Shown: positions 39,901 to 49,700 of the stretch, one piece after another
How positions within the stretch are numbered: position 1 is the stretch's first letter
Layout of the letters: each line of letters opens with the position of its first letter
Assembly (NCBI GenBank): GCA_963575745.1
Contig: CAUYUJ010020592.1
Coordinates: 1 to 64,000, forward strand
DNA: 64,000 nucleotides
Reading direction: 5' to 3'
Source: Prorocentrum cordatum
Taxonomy: Eukaryota; Sar; Dinophyceae; Prorocentrales; Prorocentraceae
Made by a program: the position numbers and the translations under genes
Notes under the pieces: generated by a model
The model's input: only the letters and a program-made list of their open reading frames with translations
Databases searched by the model: none
Told to the model about the DNA's origin: nothing

Positions 39901-41225
39901 TTGGGATTGGGCTAAGGATGTCTCAGTTGCTGCAAGTATTCGTATGAGGAGATACACAACACACACAGAGGAGGAGGAGGGAGAGACGGTACCAAATCGG
40001 CGTCAGAGGAAAACTCGGGCGATGGCGGCCGCGGCGACTTCTCAGACATATCATGTATCTCAGATATCCCAGATGTCGAGTGGCTGTCGCCGGCGTACAC
40101 CAGATGATCAGCCTGCCATACCTGAGGAGTCGGACATGTCCCGTGAATGGATGATATCTAGGCTGGCCATGTTACATGGAAGGGGGAAGTGGACGGAACA
40201 TCGTGACACATGTATTCTAGCATTGCCTGTAAAAGATAGGAAGCAGCTGACGCGCATGAACATAGGCGGCCGCCCCCGTGGACATACTGCGTGGGACTGG
40301 TGCTTGTGCGATCTCTTTGGTTGTGAGTGGTACCTCTCATTCGACAGTTCCGCTGGGTCCCGTGAGAAATACTGCAAGCATTTGCTGACTGTGATTGGTA
40401 TGCAACACTTGTTCGACTTGTTTGTTCTACCCAGGCCGCCTGGTGTGAGACATGTGAAGGCAGAGGAGGAGGAGGAGAGTGAGATGAATGAGAGGATGAG
40501 CAAACGTATTGCCGCTAATTTTGAGAATGAAACGGAGTGGAGGTGTGAGAATATTGAGCGTCTTGGGATGGAGATCTTGGGAGATAGTAAGACTGTTGTA
40601 AACTGGATGTGTGGTGAGTGGCAGATTCGCAACAAGCAGTATGTACGACTGGTGGGAACACTACAAAATACGGTATCGATGCTGTCTGGATGGGGACTGA
40701 CCTCACCTGCATCGGGACAGAATCTGTATAAGCATTTCTTTCGTGAGGGTAATGAGCGTGCGGATAAATTGTCGTGGGAGGCCAGAGGTGGCCAAACTAT
40801 TACTCGCTGGTTTGCATATGATAAGTTCCTCAGTACTCGTAAGACTGCTCTCCGTGGTGCATTCGATGGGGGTGTCAGTAATGAAGGATGTGGAGGTGGG
40901 TGGTGGCTTCAGATTGGCGTTGTAGGTAGGGGTTCCAGCGTGCAGGTTGATTTTCCCATCTCCTCCTCCTCCTCCTCCTCCTCCTCTTCCTCCTGCACCA
41001 GCTCGCACAGCTTCCATTGGCACGATGTGGCCGAGGAGGCGATGAGCTTGCCTCCTGGTAGCACGGTAACCTGCTGTGAACTAGCCGCCTGCGCTGCCCT
41101 GACGAGAGCTGCTGCTAAGGTGGCGTGCGCTCTGCTACGACCTACCTAAGATGGTGGGGGCTCAGTTGCACTGCTCCGCCGATTCGGATTCGGATTCTAG
41201 TGGCGGACCGCAAACCGCAAAAAAA
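35418..41225 (+). mobile_element. LINE-A copy 2, full-length non-LTR retrotransposon
   Basis: Nearly identical to LINE-A1 from about 35635 onward; I noticed roughly ten substitutions by eye, almost all silent. The 5' UTR differs by indels around GAGGCAAGCAGGCCGCCTGCA(C/T)TTGTTTG. Target duplication AAGGAAGGTTGA (35406-35417) against AAGGGAGGTTGA (41226-41237). Confidence 0.92.
36971..41149 (+). CDS. LINE-A2 ORF2: EEP endonuclease, RT, permuted RNase H
   Basis: Intact; same length and motif positions as LINE-A1 ORF2 (offset 3118 nt). EEP start TIASWNVRRAG follows the ORF1 TAG at 36968 without an ATG. Catalytic candidates, numbered from the GTG at 37001: D136, SDH 292-294, D649, D762 with N763, then D1195, D1255, D1289, E1360. 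I noticed a single amino-acid difference from copy 1 (CILALPV versus CILAMPV). Independent target duplications and near-identity make this family the best candidate for current activity. Confidence 0.92.
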   Translation, partial: RCHDTIASWNVRRAGAENGHDIINSLRRLDVGLAGLCECQFLSVRDLSMRGYTIFRSTCRKAAVIMSKSWRDSLRATYRGKGFVICSYSSVTVIVAYMPHESINALTEEQYEHDVYEQILFDISQVLRTHRSKFPKQPQDLVFLTDANVELEPDSEVNGFRVTGSGLLEASGIAGESTEIDTGMEEGADDGNPYMTQTKRGARKARPHRLVSGFEIRRASRLQSMRRALLDFCGLWGIRMENTFGQRRVTFKSGTGVEKVLDYVGVSRRLHRQELTVGWMLPSEVGHAWTEHPCSRYERALSDHACIVVRLSCAPSAKRRTQPARKFIHLQPVSQLEFAKNMDDRGSRYRALCQENADPEDRQEMLDTLGPDLIKAAEETPQKDINPRNNVPKKSEIHWAAQASKREALRRGDREEAKRCSKIVRRERRRLEARVQRWRTEMNTRRRRRAKTETLILANGMESQNREEWGDEILGHMKSKVEDPEAREVTLRELQSLRGLCSGSGSSEVFSMSLLLRARAKLSTGKAPGPDNVTVTMLKQLSWASVRRVLVSFQGVYSRRLCCPDSWRQLAATLMPKEMDIQHLTDTRMLCLQSCLMKWYMTCIVMLIEKRIEEHRHYVCLYGFRSGRKTSEITSVAKRLSQHSAVWGKGDSLWLANLDILQAFDNVTPCLAMRCLRALDIPADLIVALIEPMMDNQCVASFEGIEASSAVYWDKSIRTGGVEGPMIFLAVSIVLWRDVIDRWRQETQYGIKLENDERMFNGERMTHSFWADNLLLYAKTRTDLELMVRDMSIPLMNAGMTWKPKSLMYIYFGAPPGIPPSPEQDIRVLVPSSDAALGTREVVLPRVQAFEILGATLEETWKDHSDSEAMLQKAQRMFFGEIAYYRCSGIDLAERFTRYQAKVIAALLFNCEGRTPDYSTIAAVHYFEGRCLAIMSGIRKRRTEGWSEFQRRRYKAGRQSFAGLGFRSAVQIWIFRCWDWAKDVSVAASIRMRRYTTHTEEEEGETVPNRRQRKTRAMAAAATSQTYHVSQISQMSSGCRRRTPDDQPAIPEESDMSREWMISRLAMLHGRGKWTEHRDTCILALPVKDRKQLTRMNIGGRPRGHTAWDWCLCDLFGCEWYLSFDSSAGSREKYCKHLLTVIGMQHLFDLFVLPRPPGVRHVKAEEEEESEMNERMSKRIAANFENETEWRCENIERLGMEILGDSKTVVNWMCGEWQIRNKQYVRLVGTLQNTVSMLSGWGLTSPASGQNLYKHFFREGNERADKLSWEARGGQTITRWFAYDKFLSTRKTALRGAFDGGVSNEGCGGGWWLQIGVVGRGSSVQVDFPISSSSSSSSSSSCTSSHSFHWHDVAEEAMSLPPGSTVTCCELAACAALTRAAAKVACALLRPT

Positions 41226-41258
41226 AAGGGAGGTTGACGGTTTACCGCCGGCGCCCAG

Positions 41259-43072
41259 TTCTTAGTTCACTCCGTCGAAAAATTCTTCCGAGCAAAGCCA
41301 GGGACCGACTTCGCGTTGGCAGTCCAAAAATGCAAGTTTCCAGTTTTGCAGAAAATGCCATCAGAGCACTTCTAGTTCTCTCAGGCGTCTGCTTGCACTT
41401 CTAGTGCCTCGTAGAGCTCTGATGGTAGAAGAGCTAGAGGAATTCGGCGACAGGGTGGAGCAAGTTGGCGACATGTCGAAAAGGGACGCGATCATACCTT
41501 CCGCGGCCTGGCTCAGCCGATTTCGCAGTTCTAACAATTCGTTTGGGCTGCTATTTGCGCAGAGCGAAGCTAGGCATTACAGAAGTTACCTCACAAATTC
41601 TTAGTTCATTCCGTCGAAACATTCTCCCGAGCGAAGCCAGGGGCCGACTTCACGTTGGCAGTCCAAAAATGCAATTTTCCAGTTTTGCAGAAAATGCCAT
41701 CAGAAGCTATCTGCTTGCACTTCTAGTTCTCTCAGGCGTCTGCTTGCACTTCTAGTGCCTCGTAGAGCTCTGATGGAAGACGAGCTAGAGGAATTCGGCG
41801 ACAGGGTGGAGCTCGTTGGCGAAAGTCCAAAAGGGACGCGATCATACCTTCAGCGGCCTGGCTCAGCCGATTTTGCAGTTCTAACAATTCGTTTGGGCTG
41901 CTATTTGCGCAGAGCGAAGCTTGGCATTCTAGAAGTTACCTCACAAATTCTTAGTTTATTCCGTCGAAGAATTCTTCCGAGCGAAGCCAGGGACCGACTT
42001 CGCGTTGGCAGTCCAAAAATGCAATTTTCCAGTTTTGCAGAAAATGCCATCAGAAGCTATCTGCTTGCACTTCTAGTTCTCTCAGGCGTCTGCTTGCACT
42101 TCTAGTGCCTCGTAGAGCTCTGATGGTAGAAGAGCTAGAGGAATTCGGCGACAGGGTGGAGAGCTAGTTGGCGAAATGTCGAAAAGGGACGCGATCATAC
42201 CTTCCGCGGCCTGGCTCAGCCGATTTTGCAGTTCTAACAATTCGTTTGGGCTGCTATTTGCGCAGAGCGAAGCTTGGCATTACAGAAGTTACCTCACAAA
42301 TTCTTAGTTCATTCCGTCGAAACATTCTCCCGAGCGAAGCCAGGGACCGACTTCACGTTGGCAGTCCAAAAATGCAATTTTCCAGTTTTGCAGAAAATGC
42401 CATCAGAAGCTATCTGCTTGCACTTCTAGTTCTCTCAGGCGTCTGCTTGCACTTCTAGTGCCTCGTAGAGCTCTGATGGTAGAAGAGCTAGAGGAATTCG
42501 GCGACAGGGTGGAGCTCGTTGGCGAAATGTCAAAAGGGACGCGATCATACCTTCCGCGGCCTGGCTCAGCCGATTTTGCAGTTCTAACAATTCGTTTGGG
42601 CTGCTATTTGCGCAGAGCGAAGCTTGGCATTATAGAAGTTACCTCACAAATTCTTAGTTCATTCCGTCGAAAAATTATCCGAGCGAAGCCAGGGACCGAC
42701 TTCACGTTGGCAGTCCAAAAATGCAATTTTCCAGTTTTGCAGAAAATGCCATCAGAAGCTATCTGCTTGCACTTCTAGTTCTCTCAGGCGTCTGCTTGCA
42801 CTTCTAGTGCCTCGTAGAGCTCTGATGGTAGAAGAGCTAGAGGAATTCGGCGACAGGGTGGAGCTAGTTGGCGAAATGTCGAAAAGGGACGCGATCATAC
42901 CTTCCGCGGCCTGGCTCAGCCGATTTTGCAGTTCTAACAATTCGTTTGGGCTGCTATTTGCGCAGAGCGAAGCTTGGCATTACAGAAGTTACCTCACAAA
43001 TTCTTAGTTTATTCCGTCGAAGAATTCTTCCGAGCGAAGCCAGGAACCGACTTCACGTTGGCAGTCCAAAAA
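41259..43072 (+). repeat. HLE-3 tandem array 2 (units of about 350 bp)
   Basis: Begins as the right part of the unit interrupted at 34246, then five near-identical units. TGCCTCGTAGAGCTC starts at 41405, 41756, 42106, 42459 and 42808, giving steps of 351, 350, 353 and 349. Units are much more alike than in array 1, which suggests recent expansion or homogenisation. Ends at GGCAGTCCAAAAA where HLE-5 is inserted. Confidence 0.85.
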
Positions 43073-43958
43073 TACCTCGTAGAGCTTTTCGGCATCGATG
43101 GGCTAGAGGAATTCCGGCGCGGGGTGGAGCTAGTTGGCCGACCCTACCAAAAGAGACAATGTGATTTCCTTGGGTCGGTTTTGCTTTGATTTGAAAGATA
43201 TTTGACAATTCATTTTGAGAACCGGTATTTTTCTCACGTGTAGTGGGTTATGCCGCGTGTGCCAGTGAAATTCTCAGGTCCGTAGCTGCAATATTACTAT
43301 CAAAAGACTTGCTGGAACCAACTGCGTTCCGAGTGATCTTGACACGCGTTCACGGTTTTCTGTACTTAACTCGAGATTTCGAGAGCTACAGAGCTGATAC
43401 TTACAGAAACCGATTCAGAATGATCAGGCGCGTTTGCCTGTTGCATCCAGAGGCCTGAACTCGGTCTGCTACTCGAGCTAGGTCCGTAAAAGTCCTCTTC
43501 ACCAGTGATGCCGGTTTTCTGTACTCAACTCAAGATTCAGAGGAGCTAGAGAGCTGGTACGCACATAAACTGATTCAGTATCACCAGGCGCTTGCGTCTG
43601 TTGCATCGAGAGGCCTGAACTCTGCTAGTCGAGCTAGGTCCACAACACTATTCGTATTTCTCAAGTTCTCTTTAGAGGCGCTGTCGGTATTCTGCACTTA
43701 ACTCTAGCTGTAGCACAGCTACAGAGGTGGTACGCACAGAAACCGATACCGAATCATCAAGGGCGTTTGGCTGAAGCATCTAGAGCTCTGAACAGAGTCT
43801 GCTTCTCGAGCTAAGTCCGCAAAACTATTTGTATGCAATTGATTTTTTAGAGTTTTTTGGCTCTCGCTTAAGCTTGCTTCACGTGTTCCGAGGAGCTGGG
43901 CAAGAAAAGAGCTCTACCCCGGCGGTAACCAGGTTGACGGTTTACCGCCGGCGCCCAG
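43073..43958 (+). mobile_element. HLE-5 chimeric element, copy 2
   Basis: Close copy of 21088-21983: HLE-2-like 5' half, about three HLE-1-like units, tail AGCTTGCTTCACGTGTTCCGAGG and TAA/TTA hairpin. A short deletion removes CGAGG just before the hairpin (CTCTACCCCGGCGG). Same insertion point in the HLE-3 unit as copy 1. Confidence 0.75.
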
Positions 43959-44041
43959 TTCCGGCGCGGGGTGGAGCTAGTACCTCGTAGAGCTATTCGT
44001 CGTCGATGAGCTAGAGGAATTCCGGCGCGGGGTGGAGCTAG
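43959..44041 (+). repeat. HLE-2 head fragments
   Basis: TTCCGGCGCGGGGTGGAGCTAG, then TACCTCGTAGAGCTATTCGTCGTCGATGAGC ... GGAGCTAG: two consecutive HLE-2 5' ends, each cut at GAGCTAG|T where another element begins. Confidence 0.6.
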
Positions 44042-45049
44042 TGACTCGTAGAGCTTCCCTAAGCTAGCAGCTGGAAGCTTAAGAGTAATTCGGACGCATT
44101 GGCGAGCTAGTTGGCTCGAAAAATCTGGACGGAACTTTTGGTGACTTTTAGTCGGTTGAAAATTTTGTTCTCGAAATTCAACAATTCGTTTGAGCTCTAG
44201 TATTTTTTCCCGTGATATTCGATCTTATTCCCGCTCGCCATATTGATCTCAGCTCGATCGGGTGAATATTACTATCGAAATGCACTGTGGCGGGATCGGC
44301 CGTTTTGAGTCATCTTGATACGCGCTGACGGCTTTCTGAACATAACTCGAGCTTTAGGACAGCTACAGAGCTGGTAAGCACAACTAATCGATGTAGAATA
44401 ATTAGGCGCGTTCGCGTGTTGAATCCAGAGGTCTGAACTCGGTCTGTTAGCCGAGCTAGGTCCGTAAACCTATTCGTATTATTCGAGTCATCTTGACAGG
44501 AACTCTCGGTTTTCTGTACTTAACTCGAGCTGTAGGACAGCTACAGAGCTGTTATTTACAGATACCGATTCAGAATTATCAGTTGCGTTTGTCTGTCGAT
44601 TCCAGAGCTCTGAACTCGGTCTGCTGCCCGATCTAAAATCGCGAAACTATTCGTATTGGTCGAGTCATCTTGAGAAGTGCTCTCGGTTTTCTTCACTCAA
44701 CTCGCGCTGAGGGGGGCTACAGTGCTGGTGGTCACAGGAATCGATTTGAAGACATCAGGCGCGTCCGCCTGTCGAATCCAGAGCTCAGAACTCGGTCTGC
44801 TGCCCGAATTAGGTCTGCAAAACTACTGTATTGTTCGAGTCATCCTGAGAGGTGCTGTCGGTTTTCTGCATTTAACTCGGGCTGTAGGGGGGCTGCAGGG
44901 CTGGTAATGACAGGAGTCGATTCGCAGAGATGAGACGCGTCCGCCTGTCGCATTCAGAGGTCAAAAAATATTCACTATGAGTCGGAATGTTGGTAGGTGC
45001 TGTCGGTTTTCTCAACTTAAGTCGAGCTAGGAAGCTCTACGAGTCTCCC

Positions 45050-45057
45050 GGCTCAAG
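45050..45057 (+). other. Relict spliced-leader 3' end on LINE-D1
   Basis: GGCTCAAG is directly followed by CTCTACGAGGGTCCCGGCGGTAACCTGGTTGA split over 45058-45089. That is an HLE-2 3' end beginning immediately after its AG (compare AAAAGAG|CTCTACGAGG at 34036-34050). This is the layout of a trans-spliced read-through transcript. GG could also belong to the host, so only CTCAAG is unambiguous. Confidence 0.7.
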
Positions 45058-45095
45058 CTCTACGAGGGTCCCGGCGGTAACCTGGTTGAGCAGAG

Positions 45096-45163
45096 CTTAC
45101 CTCCTGCTCGGCCTTGGCCTCACCGCTGGGGTCCCCTCGTCTCGAGCTGCATTGTGCAGTAAG
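45096..45163 (+). promoter_or_regulatory. Conserved LINE 5' UTR block
   Basis: CTTACCTCCTGCTCGGCC, CTCGTCTCGAGCTGC and ATTGTGCAGTAAGG match the LINE-A 5' UTR (12299-12368). CTGCA-TTG-TGCAG keeps the stem while the loop changes. Function unknown; an internal promoter or RNA element is inference. Confidence 0.5.
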
Positions 45164-45640
45164 GAGTTGGGTTCCACATACTGTACACGGTTTCGCACAT
45201 CTTGGACAGCCTGCGGCCCCTCTGCCGGCATCAGGCTCCTGATTGAACTGGTTACTGGGAGGCAACGCCCTTGCTGGTACGAGTGGAGCACGCACACGTC
45301 TGCATCTGCTTTTGTTCTTGGGAGCGTGCCTTCTTCCATTTTTGCTCTGGTCCATTATCCAATCTACGAGTGCGAGTTTGAGTATTGTTGTATCTTTCTG
45401 TGCAGCCACGAACAGCTTCGGAGAGCCAGCAGGAGGGTGGAACGTCTTATATTCTCTCGGAGAGCCCAGCTGTGGTTGGGATCGATTCTTTGCAGATCTG
45501 GAAGACTTTTACTGGGAAGATTATTGTCGCCTAGAGTGTTGCATATTTCGTCGTTCCCGACCTTATCGGTACTACTCGCGTCGCTCTTGGTGCTTCTGTA
45601 AGTTCAAGAAGGGTCGTTTCGTCCGTTCTTTCCAGAAGAA

Positions 45641-46711
45641 ATGGAGGTTGACGGTCAGGGTAGCAAGAGGATGGAGACGGATATGGAGGAGGAGGAGAAG
45701 GTGGACAAGACGGGAGATGATCTTCTTGATCAGAAGGCCATGAGAGAGAAAATTCTGAGCCTTCAAAAAGATGAGAGTTTGCGATTGTTCATGCAGATGT
45801 CCTTTCAGAATCATGACGAGTCGAAGGCCGCTTCGGTGGCCACTGATGTGCGCATCAGCGGTATGGATCAACGTCTCGGGGTTCAAACTGCGAAACTCTC
45901 GGCCATTGAGAAGAAACAACAGGAACAGGAGATTAGGCTTAAGAACTTGGAGACTCTGGCTAGCCAGGACACTGCTTCGATTGGATCTTCTAACTCTACG
46001 ATAGCAGCCCCTAGATTTGCAGGACGAACAGCGACGGCAAAATTTACTCCTACATATGTAGAACTGTACGGATGGGTCCAGGACTGGTCGAATCGCACGA
46101 GTAGGGAACTTACGATGATAGACGATACGGACGCCTGCACCTTACTCCAGAATACCCTGGGTCTTTTGAAAGCGGACAACGAGCAGTTGCACGGTCAAGT
46201 GGATGTGGTCAGCTCTGAGAAACTTGCCAGATCGAAACCGATGACTGGGAATATCAAGATTAGATTTAAGGTTGGGACAGTGAGTGATGTGGTTTATGCT
46301 GTACAACGCATTCTCACACGTATAAATGATGACGCAGCCCTTAACCACGCCTTTTACACCAAGGTGAAGTCGAAGATGCCTCGTTTGAGAGTTCGTGCAG
46401 AGGTCCCCGACGAGAAGATTCCACACAATCAAGCGGTTGGCCGATTTTATGGCGTCTGGGGCAGGACGCACCCCACCATCTTTCTCAAAGGATCGGCTGG
46501 GTACGGGAGGTCACCGTCCACGATGTATTCTGACCCCGTGGAGGGGAAGCGGAGCTTGCTGGCCGAGTATCAGGCGGCTGGCTTCGGAGGATCTGGGCAG
46601 TGGCGAGTTATTCCAGCATCTTGGACATCCTTCGCCCAGAGACACGGCATCACCATGACGGCGGCAGAGCTCGAGGAGTTAGTCACGGATTCCAGGTCTG
46701 CTTCTCAGTGA
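45641..46711 (+). CDS. LINE-D ORF1 protein (coiled-coil)
   Basis: 356 residues from an ATG at 45641 (frame open back to TAA at 45599). Acidic/basic N terminus, coiled coil at about 65-110 (GMDQRLGVQTAKLSAIEKKQ...RLKNLETLAS), a Ser/Thr linker, then FTPTYVELYGWVQDW (the family GWVxDW motif) near 130-145. NIKIRFKVGTVSDVVYAVQR may be RRM-like, and HNQAVGRFYGVW lies in the C-terminal part. Inferred RNA-binding partner of ORF2. The first codons overlap the sequence AGGTTGACGGT, identical to the hairpin target core. Ends CAG TGA C; ORF2 continues in frame. Confidence 0.85.
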   Translation: MEVDGQGSKRMETDMEEEEKVDKTGDDLLDQKAMREKILSLQKDESLRLFMQMSFQNHDESKAASVATDVRISGMDQRLGVQTAKLSAIEKKQQEQEIRLKNLETLASQDTASIGSSNSTIAAPRFAGRTATAKFTPTYVELYGWVQDWSNRTSRELTMIDDTDACTLLQNTLGLLKADNEQLHGQVDVVSSEKLARSKPMTGNIKIRFKVGTVSDVVYAVQRILTRINDDAALNHAFYTKVKSKMPRLRVRAEVPDEKIPHNQAVGRFYGVWGRTHPTIFLKGSAGYGRSPSTMYSDPVEGKRSLLAEYQAAGFGGSGQWRVIPASWTSFAQRHGITMTAAELEELVTDSRSASQ

Positions 46712-49700
46712 CGCCTACGGGCGGGGCCGACGGAAGTCCGCTTCGCCACGCTCAACCTTCAACGTGCTGGGAAGAAGGATGACAAGGCTTATAGTGTTCT
46801 GTCGAGGGTAGTCTACGGAGCACACCTAGGCTGGGATTTCCTGGGGGTACAGGAGTCTCAGAACATCGACGTTAAGGCGCAATGGTTTGTCAAAATGGGA
46901 CTGTATTACCACGTTTCGGAGGATCGCCGTGCTATGGTACTCTATCGGAGGGCCGATAGCGTTCGAGGCCAGTGGGCCTCAGAGAGGTGGTGCGCGATTC
47001 TTGCTGGACGGATTCTCTTTGTCTCATTGTACTTGCCTGATGCCAGCCAGCCCGAGTTTCTGGAGATATCACAATGTGCACTCCAGGCGGTAAGCTTGCT
47101 CAGAAAGTACGTATGCCGTCGTTATGGTTTCTGTCGTCTTGTTGTTGCCATGGATGCGAATGTTGAGATACAGCCACACTTACAGCATGAGGAGGAGGTT
47201 TATTCGGGAGGAGGCTTGGAGGTAGTGCAGATCCAGGCCACGGGGACCAAGGAGCGGGAGAGGAAGGAGAAGGTGGAGAGCTTGCGACAGGAGGTGGAGG
47301 ATTGGTTGGTTCAGGAGCGTATGTGTGCTTCGAATTCTTTTGGAGCTAGGAAGCCGACTTGGTTTGATTATCGGAAGGGGTCCCGTCGTGAAGTGCTTGA
47401 TTACATCCTTGTTCCTTATGGATCGCAGGTGTCGGGGTGCTCGGTTGAGTTTCAGTACGTAGGACAGCAGCAGGGAGCCGTGATGATATTATCAGATCAT
47501 GCACTTGTTCGAGCTTCTCTGAGAGTGGCTTCCAGGGAGTTGGCGAGACGGAATCTCTCACGTCGTGCTCGTACTCTAAAAGGCTGGGGCCCACTCAACT
47601 TGTCTGCTCGCCGATCGTGTCGCCAGTTGTTGGATGTCAATCTATTTTCGTGCCAATCTATGTGTCAGGCAGAGAGTGTTATCTATTCTTGTGCGTCGGC
47701 CACTGAATGTACCCCTAAGCGCCCAGCTCGAGCCCCTGAACGATCGGAATTGTTGCGGTCCTTGGATGTGCAGGTCTACCAGAGGAGGGCGGAGAGGGGG
47801 ACGTTAGCCTATCGACTTCTACGCAGAAAAAGAGATCGGGAAGCCAGAAAATTCAAACGAGCGAAGCTGGAATGGGAGGCGGAGCGTCCACGTAAAGCAG
47901 CTTTGAAGGCGGTGAAGATTGAGGGGGAGGAGAGCGTGGACAGGGAGAGGTGGATGGAAGAGATGATGAAGTTGAAGGAGGTCTGCGAGGATGAGGAGGA
48001 ACGTCTGCGGTCGATCGAGATTGTCCAGGGCCTCAGGGAGGAGCTCCAGGGGTCCCCCAGACCCCAGGAGGCGACGCTGACGATGGTGGTGGTCCTTCGG
48101 GCCCGAGCTCGACTCAACCCTGGAAAAGCCACGGGACCCGACGGGGTGGGGGCAGAAATAGTCAAAGCGCTGCCGTGGAGAGCCGTTCGCACTATCAAGC
48201 GATTATTTTGTGATATCTTACGTGGCGCTGTTGTACCTCCATCTTCGTGGCATCGAACATTGACGACGCTACTTCCCAAATCTTATCCGATATGTGATGT
48301 TTCTGATACGAGACGTATTTCTGTGGAGAGTATCTTTAAGAAATGGTACAGTACTTGCCTCTCGATCCTGCTTGAACCTTATTGTCTCCATGCCGGCACT
48401 CATGCATCACTATTCGGCTTCGTTCCCAAAAGATCGTGCACAGAGATATTTGCAGGACTTAAGGCAGCAGCCCAACATGCCTCACAGTGGGGGAAGGATC
48501 GACGCCTGGTTCTTGGGTCAGCTGACGTGAAACAAGCATTCCAGAACACGAAAATTTCGACGGTCAAGCGTGCGTTCGACACCCTCTCTATCCCTTCTTG
48601 GCTCCAGTACGGGGTGCTCGTGCCTATGCCGTGTGAGGTCACTTCGCTTCTCTTTCAGGGGCTTCAGCTGCCGGATGTGGGAATCGATACCCATATCAGG
48701 ACAGGCGGGAACGACAGCCCCTCCTTGTGGAACCTGATTGTTGTTGCGATGTGGGCTCCTTTATTTAAGCTTTGGGATGAGCAGGGGATTGGGTTTCATT
48801 GTCTGGATCCAAATTCGGTGGGAGAAGCTTCGGCCTCGGTTCCTGTACACCACTTGCTATATGCTGACAATATCTATATCTTGGGATCTTCGGCGGAGGA
48901 GTTTAGGCGACAGGTAGGAGAAATGACAGAGATTCTGCGGGGATGGGGATTCGAATGGAAGATCGAGTCGCTCGAGGTCGCGTTTATCGGTTTCTCGGAG
49001 AAGCCAAAATATCCTATCCTGGTTCGGGTTCGGGATCAGATGGTGCCGTTCAAAGTAGTTGACGAGATGAATGTCTTGGGGAACAGCATATACTGTAGCT
49101 ATAGGGAGACACACCAAGACCTTCAGCGACGGATCGGGTCTGCCCGACGAGCCTTTCATGCGCATGCAGCTTATTTTAGATCGAAGGCAGTCCCTTTTTC
49201 GGCCAAGTGTAGGCGTTATATCACTCGGGTTCAGAGCATTCTTACTTATGGAAGTCAAGGTATTAGTTGGGACAGGGACTCTTTGCATAGCCTGAATGTC
49301 TTTGAGGGAAATTGCCTTTACCAGATGACGTCACCCCAAAAGCCAGCCTCCGAAAGTTGGGTAGTTTGGAAGCCAGCTCGACTCAGAATTGCTAGACGGA
49401 TGTTCTTTGAAGCCAAGTGCCAGAGCGCAGTACAGAGAGTCCTTTATTCCTTGTGGCAGCTTGGAGCGGACATAGCATCATATTTCGGAGCCAATGCTGA
49501 TAGCGGATATCAGATTTCTGAGTCGGAGGTGAGCCCAGGGATGGTCGCGGTCTCTTCAGTTACCAATGGGATGGTTGAGGTCTCTTCAGTTACCAATGGG
49601 ATGGGTGCGGTCTCTTCAGTTACTAATGGGATGGGTGCGGTCTCTTCAGATACGAATGGGATGGGTGTGGTCTCTTCAGATATGCATGGGATGGTCTCTT

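Larger units (their letters stand above)
34247..41258 (+). mobile_element. HLE-1 element hosting LINE-A copy 2
   Basis: Complete 5' end AACTCGTAGAGCTTCCCTCAGC, head, about five tandem units, tail GGAAGCTCTACGAGT near 35381 and hairpin left arm CGGCGGTAA. LINE-A2 is in the loop; the right arm and CAG are at 41238-41258. Its units and tail differ from those of the HLE-1 carrying LINE-A1, so the two LINE insertions are independent. Confidence 0.8.

Noticed and set aside
12291-41225. LINE-A loci as a segmental duplication
   Set aside because: The flanking HLE-1 units, neighbours and target duplications differ between the two loci, so separate insertion is the simpler reading.
44987-45601. 204-codon frame upstream of LINE-D ORF1
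   Set aside because: Starts in the HLE-1 tail and crosses the insertion junction, so it cannot be an ancestral gene; it overlaps 5' UTR.
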